Origin: a virus
Length of the DNA: 24,708 nt
Virus record (IMG/VR): IMGVR_UViG_3300043410_000777
Location: 1 to 24,708 of that record
Reading direction: 5' to 3' (one strand)
Shown: in pieces, positions 21,106 through 24,708 of the stretch
Layout: every line of letters starts with the position of its first letter
Position numbering within the stretch: the first letter of the stretch is position 1
Notes under the pieces: generated by a model
What the model saw: only the letters and a program-made list of their open reading frames with translations
Told to the model about the DNA's origin: nothing
The model's database searches: none
Position numbers and translations under genes: made by a program

Positions 21106-22269
21106 ATGAACAAGCTGACCGCTGAACAGCGTGTGCAGAAGGCGCACGTATGGCTGATGAAGAATCCCAAGTACTGCCTGTACTCTGGTGTGTTTATGCT
21201 GGGCCGTGTCGAGGTTGTCGATGACGTACCTACTGCATGCACTAACGGACGCGACGTTAAGTATGGCCGCGCGTTCACCGACAAGCTGACCGATCAGGAG
21301 TTGCGCTTCGTTATCCTGCACGAGAACTTGCACAAGGCGTTCCGTCATCTGGAAACGTGGAAGCATCTTTACAAGAAGAATCCTCGCCTTGCCAACATCG
21401 CGTGCGATTACGTCATCAACCTGATGATCCACGACAGCGATCCAAGCTATGTGGACGTTGCCTTCCCCAAGATCGGCGGCATGCTCGACGAGAAGTTCCG
21501 TGGCATGGACGCTGGTACCGTGTTCCGCATGCTTGAGCAGGAGCAGGAGCAGGATGGTGGTGAAGGTGGCGAGGGTGACGGGGGTGGTGGCTTCGATCAG
21601 CACGACTGGGATGGCGGCGAGGGCATGACCGATGCCGAGAAGGAGACGCTTGCCCGTGACATCGATCAGGCATTGCGTCAGGGTGCGCTGCTGGCTGGCA
21701 AGATGTCTGGCAACGTACCGCGTGAGGTTACCGAGGCGCTGACTCCCAAGGCTGACTGGCGCGAGGCTATGCGTGAGTTCATCAACAGTACGTGTGCCGA
21801 CAAGGAGGAGAGCACGTGGCGTCGCCCGTCACGTCGCTGGATTGGACAGGACGTTTATATGCCTAGCGTTATCGGTGAGCGTGTCGGTCGTGTACTGATT
21901 GCAGCCGATATGTCTGGCTCTATGTGGGACATGCTGCCCCGTGTGCTTGGCGAGTTGAAGGCTATCTGCGAGACGGTTCGCCCCGAGGGTGTTGACCTTG
22001 TGTACTGGGATACCGAGGTGTGTGGTCACGAGGCGTATGACATCGACCAGCTAGATAACATCCTGAGCGTGACTAAGCCGCGAGGCGGTGGCGGCACCGA
22101 TGCATCGTGTGTCCCTAGGTTTATGGCAGACAAGAAGCTTAAGCCTGAGTGCGCTGTGATCCTGACCGATGGTTACGTCGGTGCTTGGGGCGAGTGGCCC
22201 TGCCCGACGCTGTGGGGTATTACAACTAACGTTGTCTCGCCGATTGGCAAGACGATCCAGATTTCTTAA
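21106..22269 (+). CDS. Metallopeptidase-like plus VWA-like protein (DUF2201 type)
   Basis: This 387-aa protein has two recognisable parts. Residues 60-110 hold the HExxH zinc motif HENLH (H72, E73, H76) within VILHENLHKAFRH and a following DYVINLMIHD, the layout of the DUF2201 putative metallopeptidase domain. After a Gly/Glu/Asp-rich linker (about 144-175) the C-terminal part is VWA-like, with an intact-looking MIDAS: D268-M-S270-G-S272, T331 in GGGGTD and D355 in ILTDGYVG. VWA/DUF2201 proteins usually pair with MoxR ATPases. Start ATG 21106-21108 has GAGGAA before it. Peptidase activity is predicted only; the acidic linker is unusual. Confidence 0.85.
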   Translation: MNKLTAEQRVQKAHVWLMKNPKYCLYSGVFMLGRVEVVDDVPTACTNGRDVKYGRAFTDKLTDQELRFVILHENLHKAFRHLETWKHLYKKNPRLANIACDYVINLMIHDSDPSYVDVAFPKIGGMLDEKFRGMDAGTVFRMLEQEQEQDGGEGGEGDGGGGFDQHDWDGGEGMTDAEKETLARDIDQALRQGALLAGKMSGNVPREVTEALTPKADWREAMREFINSTCADKEESTWRRPSRRWIGQDVYMPSVIGERVGRVLIAADMSGSMWDMLPRVLGELKAICETVRPEGVDLVYWDTEVCGHEAYDIDQLDNILSVTKPRGGGGTDASCVPRFMADKKLKPECAVILTDGYVGAWGEWPCPTLWGITTNVVSPIGKTIQIS

Positions 22270-22279
22270 GGAGAACGAC

Positions 22280-23113
22280 ATGATCCAGAACAGTTCAATG
22301 CTGGTTGACCTTAACATTAGCGTGTGGACCGCACGTAAGATGGACAAGCAGGTGTCGCAGGAGATTGACGCTGCCAAGTCTACCCGTACGCAAGCTGGCA
22401 ATTACCACAAGAAGCTGCTGCCCGGTATGGACAAGCTGGATGCGCTTAACAGCGTGGCTAATGCTACCCGCACATGGCACTACGAGAACACGCTCCCGTG
22501 GAGCGACAACGGTACGCGGCTGCTGCCGATGGCTAACTTCTTCGACTACAAGGCTGGGCTGGCTGAGCGTGAGCAGCAGTTCCATTCTTCTGCCGAGGAG
22601 TTCTATGCCGAGTACCCGACGCTCATTAGTGCGGCTGCGCTTAAGCTGGGTGACCTGTTCGACCGCAACGATTACCCGAGCGTTGAGCAGATCCGCAACC
22701 GCAACCGCTTCGTGTATACCTTCATGCCCGTCCCGACTTCTGGTGACTTCCGTGTCGATGCCCCCGAGGCTGCGCAACGTGAACTTCAGGAGCAGTATGA
22801 AAAGTATTACAACAACAAGTTGCAGGATGCTTCGCTCGACCTGTGGACCCGGCTGCATGATTGCTTGAAGCACATGAGCGACAAGCTTGCCGGTGCCGAG
22901 AAGCAGATCTTCCGCGACTCGCTGGTTACCAACACGACTGACCTGTGCGGACTGCTTACCCGCATGAACGTGACCAACGACCCCAAGCTGGAACAGGCGC
23001 GGCAGGAAGTCGAGAAGGCGCTGGTCGGTCTTACTGCCAAGGATCTTCGCAAGAACCCGGACCTGCGTAGCGAAACCAAGAACCGCGTCGATCAAATCCT
23101 CAGCATGTTCTAA
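22280..23113 (+). CDS. Uncharacterised helical phage protein, DUF3150-like (277 aa)
   Basis: ATG 22280-22282 sits behind AAGGAG with a spacing of 7 and follows the VWA gene by 10 bp. The 277-aa protein is mostly helical. The first 30 residues (MLVDLNISVWTARKMDKQVS) are followed by RTWHYENTLPWSDNGTRLLP and AALKLGDLFDRNDYPSVEQI. I recall a comparable layout for DUF3150-type proteins of phages found next to MoxR/VWA genes; this is not verified. A coiled C-terminus (residues about 180-277) could give oligomers. It has no catalytic motif. It is likely a substrate, adaptor or effector of the module. Confidence 0.65.
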   Translation: MIQNSSMLVDLNISVWTARKMDKQVSQEIDAAKSTRTQAGNYHKKLLPGMDKLDALNSVANATRTWHYENTLPWSDNGTRLLPMANFFDYKAGLAEREQQFHSSAEEFYAEYPTLISAAALKLGDLFDRNDYPSVEQIRNRNRFVYTFMPVPTSGDFRVDAPEAAQRELQEQYEKYYNNKLQDASLDLWTRLHDCLKHMSDKLAGAEKQIFRDSLVTNTTDLCGLLTRMNVTNDPKLEQARQEVEKALVGLTAKDLRKNPDLRSETKNRVDQILSMF

Positions 23114-23123
23114 GGAGATACGT

Positions 23124-23564
23124 ATGCAAACCTTCCTACCCTCACCGTCGTTTGCGGAGTCGGCCCGTGTGCTGGACTATCGGCGACTGGGTAAGCAACG
23201 GGTGGAGTGCAAGCAGATACTTGCCGCGCTTGGTAAGACATCAGGCGGTTGGGTTAATCATCCCGCTACAAAGATGTGGCGGGGTTACGAGTGGGCGCTA
23301 GCATCCTATGCGGCTAGCATATGCGACGAGTGGCGTGGCAGGGGGTACAAGGACTCGCTGCTGCCGTACTTCATAGACGTGATGGACAGGCTGGAAGAAG
23401 ATGGTGTGGACCCGCGCGACCCGCGTGTCCTGCCGCCGTGGCTAGGTAATGACGAGGTGCATGCTAGTCATCGCAGCAACCTGCTACGCAAAGACCCTAG
23501 CTTCTACGCTAAGTATAACTGGCAAGAGCCAGCCACATTGGAATACGTGTGGCCTGTTAACTAG
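23124..23564 (+). CDS. Pyrimidine dimer DNA glycosylase-family protein (MSMEG_6728-like)
   Basis: The 146-aa protein begins MQTFLPSPSFAESARVLDYR and continues RRLGKQRVECKQILAAL, which is the recognised start of the MSMEG_6728-like family (Pfam Pyr_excise, the T4 endonuclease V superfamily). Later conserved segments are NHPATKMWRGYEWALASYA and LPPWLGNDEVHASHRSNLLR, followed by KDPSFYAKYNW. Relatives excise UV-induced pyrimidine dimers or similar lesions. The protein is full length. ATG 23124-23126 follows AAGGAG. A catalytic amine cannot be pinned down by eye, so enzymatic activity is inferred from the family. Confidence 0.8.
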   Translation: MQTFLPSPSFAESARVLDYRRLGKQRVECKQILAALGKTSGGWVNHPATKMWRGYEWALASYAASICDEWRGRGYKDSLLPYFIDVMDRLEEDGVDPRDPRVLPPWLGNDEVHASHRSNLLRKDPSFYAKYNWQEPATLEYVWPVN

Positions 23565-23574
23565 GAGAACTTAC

Positions 23575-24423
23575 GTGATCAAGATCGAGCAATCTTCGTT
23601 CGACCGATACAATGTCACGCCTCAGCTAATGGAACTTATCAATCGGCTTGCCCGATCCCATGTCAGTCGGTATCCGATTGAGGCTGTGGTTGGTGATCCT
23701 CGCAGCGTATGGTTCATCGACAGCCGTGCGGAAGGCGTGAACCTTTCCGTTTACCGTTCCATCAAGCATGCTATCTGCCGTGTGACGCTTGGGGCCGGGG
23801 CCGACTCCAACGATAAGTTCCGGGTGTTTAGCTATCGCATCAACAACGAGCGGTACCGTACAGGCACGGACAATTACAATTCGCAGGTAACCAAGTCCGC
23901 TGACAAGGCATTCGATCTTCTGCGTAGCGTTGCGGTTAATGACCCAATCGAAAAGCTGTTTGGTCTTACGTTTCAGGACAAGGAGCAAGCGCACAATAAG
24001 TGGAAGCGCGATGCTGAACAGGACTACCAGAAGAAGCTGATGAACCTTTCGTTTGGTGGGATTGGTATCCCTACGCTGTCGGCACTTATCCGAGAGCGTG
24101 AAGCACGCGGTGATTTCCTCGATGAGACTCTTAACAAGATCACTACTCCCGATATTGTCGAGGCACACCGGGAGTTTCTGAAGCGGCGCAATGCCGCTGG
24201 CCTTGAGACTTGTGTGTACGTAGACCCCGCTACCAACATGTGCGACTGGGCGGTTGCGGATGATATGCCTATCAAACCTGATAAGCTTATGAAGCAATGC
24301 GCTTTCGACGCGCTGCCTGTGCCGACGCAGGAACGTGTAGCCATGCTGCGTATGATGGCTATCAACGAGTACGTTGCCGGGGTTGGATATCGTTCCTCAA
24401 ACCATATATACTGGACGTACTGA
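23575..24423 (+). CDS. Uncharacterised protein (282 aa)
   Basis: A frame extends upstream, but GTG 23575-23577 follows AGGAG and lies 11 bp after the glycosylase gene stop, so it is the probable start (GTG read as Met, then IKIEQSSFDRYNVTPQLM). The protein has an alpha/beta N-terminal half with VWFIDSRAEGVNLSVYRSIK and VFSYRINNERYRTGTDNYNS. A charged helical middle follows (QDKEQAHNKWKRDAEQDYQK). The C-terminal third contains ETCVYVDPATNMCDWAVADD and two Cys. No known fold is recognised. The gene belongs to the operon by spacing. Its function is unknown; it could be an additional component of the MoxR/VWA module. Confidence 0.65.
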   Translation: MIKIEQSSFDRYNVTPQLMELINRLARSHVSRYPIEAVVGDPRSVWFIDSRAEGVNLSVYRSIKHAICRVTLGAGADSNDKFRVFSYRINNERYRTGTDNYNSQVTKSADKAFDLLRSVAVNDPIEKLFGLTFQDKEQAHNKWKRDAEQDYQKKLMNLSFGGIGIPTLSALIREREARGDFLDETLNKITTPDIVEAHREFLKRRNAAGLETCVYVDPATNMCDWAVADDMPIKPDKLMKQCAFDALPVPTQERVAMLRMMAINEYVAGVGYRSSNHIYWTY

Positions 24424-24439
24424 GGAGGGGAGCAGGTGC

Positions 24440-24708
24440 ATGACCCCCGAGAAGAAAGTTAAGAACGCCGTCAAGAAGATACTTGACCGGCACGGAGTGT
24501 ATTACTTTTTCCCAGCTACGCACGGGTACGGAAGTTCCGGTGTGCCGGATATTGTCGTGTGTGCTAACGGCAAGTTCCTAGCCATCGAGTGTAAGGCTGG
24601 TAGGAATACCACCACAGCACTACAAGATATTGTGATCGAGCGGATCCGGGCATCGAAGGGTGTGGCGCTGGTGGTCAACGAAGATAACGTGGCCGATGTC
24701 GAGGGTGC
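24440..24708 (+). CDS. VRR-NUC domain nuclease, truncated by window edge
   Basis: ATG 24440-24442 has GAGGAGG and GGAG upstream. The first 89 residues are in the window. They include GVPDIVV (P36-D37), then FLAIECKAG (E50, K52) and Q62, the PD-(D/E)xK nuclease pattern of VRR-NUC enzymes, with the usual helical N-terminus (EKKVKNAVKKILDRHGV). The family includes phage nucleases and Holliday-junction-type enzymes that act in recombination or repair, and phage copies are typically about 100-150 aa. The C-terminus is missing because the sequence ends. It follows the 282-aa gene by 16 bp. Confidence 0.85.
   Translation, partial: MTPEKKVKNAVKKILDRHGVYYFFPATHGYGSSGVPDIVVCANGKFLAIECKAGRNTTTALQDIVIERIRASKGVALVVNEDNVADVEG

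Overview
The window is a 24.7 kb piece of a tailed double-stranded DNA bacteriophage genome (Caudoviricetes). It has two convergently unrelated, divergently transcribed arms. The left arm (about 1-15,200) lies entirely on the minus strand and encodes DNA packaging and virion assembly. The right arm (about 15,600-24,708) lies entirely on the plus strand and encodes a tightly packed set of probably early or middle genes. No sheath, tape-measure or long-tail gene is visible. Together with the connector-like proteins and the fibre-type proteins this suggests a short-tailed phage, but the left end is cut, so a long tail is not excluded. Standard Shine-Dalgarno sites (AGGAG type) and good sigma70-like promoters point to a bacterial, probably proteobacterial, host. 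No RNA polymerase, DNA polymerase, integrase or endolysin is visible in this window.

Left arm, read in the direction of transcription (right to left): small terminase candidate (14597-15178), large terminase (13090-14607), a very long portal protein with a Gln-rich coiled-coil tail (10472-13090), a 65-aa protein, a GroES-like co-chaperonin (9883-10281), scaffold (8931-9872), a conserved 151-aa protein, a decoration-type protein (7785-8459) and a Mu gpT-like major capsid protein (6857-7768). A terminator (6802-6830) follows the capsid gene and a near-consensus sigma70 promoter (6717-6745) restarts transcription. After that come virion accessory genes, a holin candidate, an HNH nuclease squeezed between and overlapping two genes, a run of small Lys/Gly-rich proteins that share near-identical DNA repeats, two connector/adaptor-type proteins, and three Thr/Ser/Gly-rich fibre or baseplate proteins at the left edge.

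The arms are separated by about 1 kb (15,179-16,226) that is mostly non-coding. It carries a minus-strand promoter whose -35 box abuts nested direct repeats, a four-run G-quadruplex motif, a plus-strand promoter with a candidate 49-aa gene, and several perfect hairpins. A second regulatory island (16,740-17,211) carries a perfect 24-bp palindrome, a rho-independent terminator and nine exact copies of the 7-mer TGAGTAG (six forward, three inverted), laid out like iterons or operator arrays.

The right arm is dominated by a MoxR-type AAA+ ATPase (19388-20464) and a protein that joins an HExxH metallopeptidase-like domain to a von Willebrand factor A-like MIDAS domain (21106-22269). Three tiny, translationally coupled genes lie between them, and uncharacterised 362-, 277- and 282-aa genes lie around them. 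This RavA/ViaA- or CobS/CobT-like chaperone module, carried by a phage and of unknown target, is the most interesting system here. It is followed by a pyrimidine-dimer glycosylase-family protein and, at the right edge, a truncated VRR-NUC nuclease, which suggests that replication and repair genes continue beyond the window.
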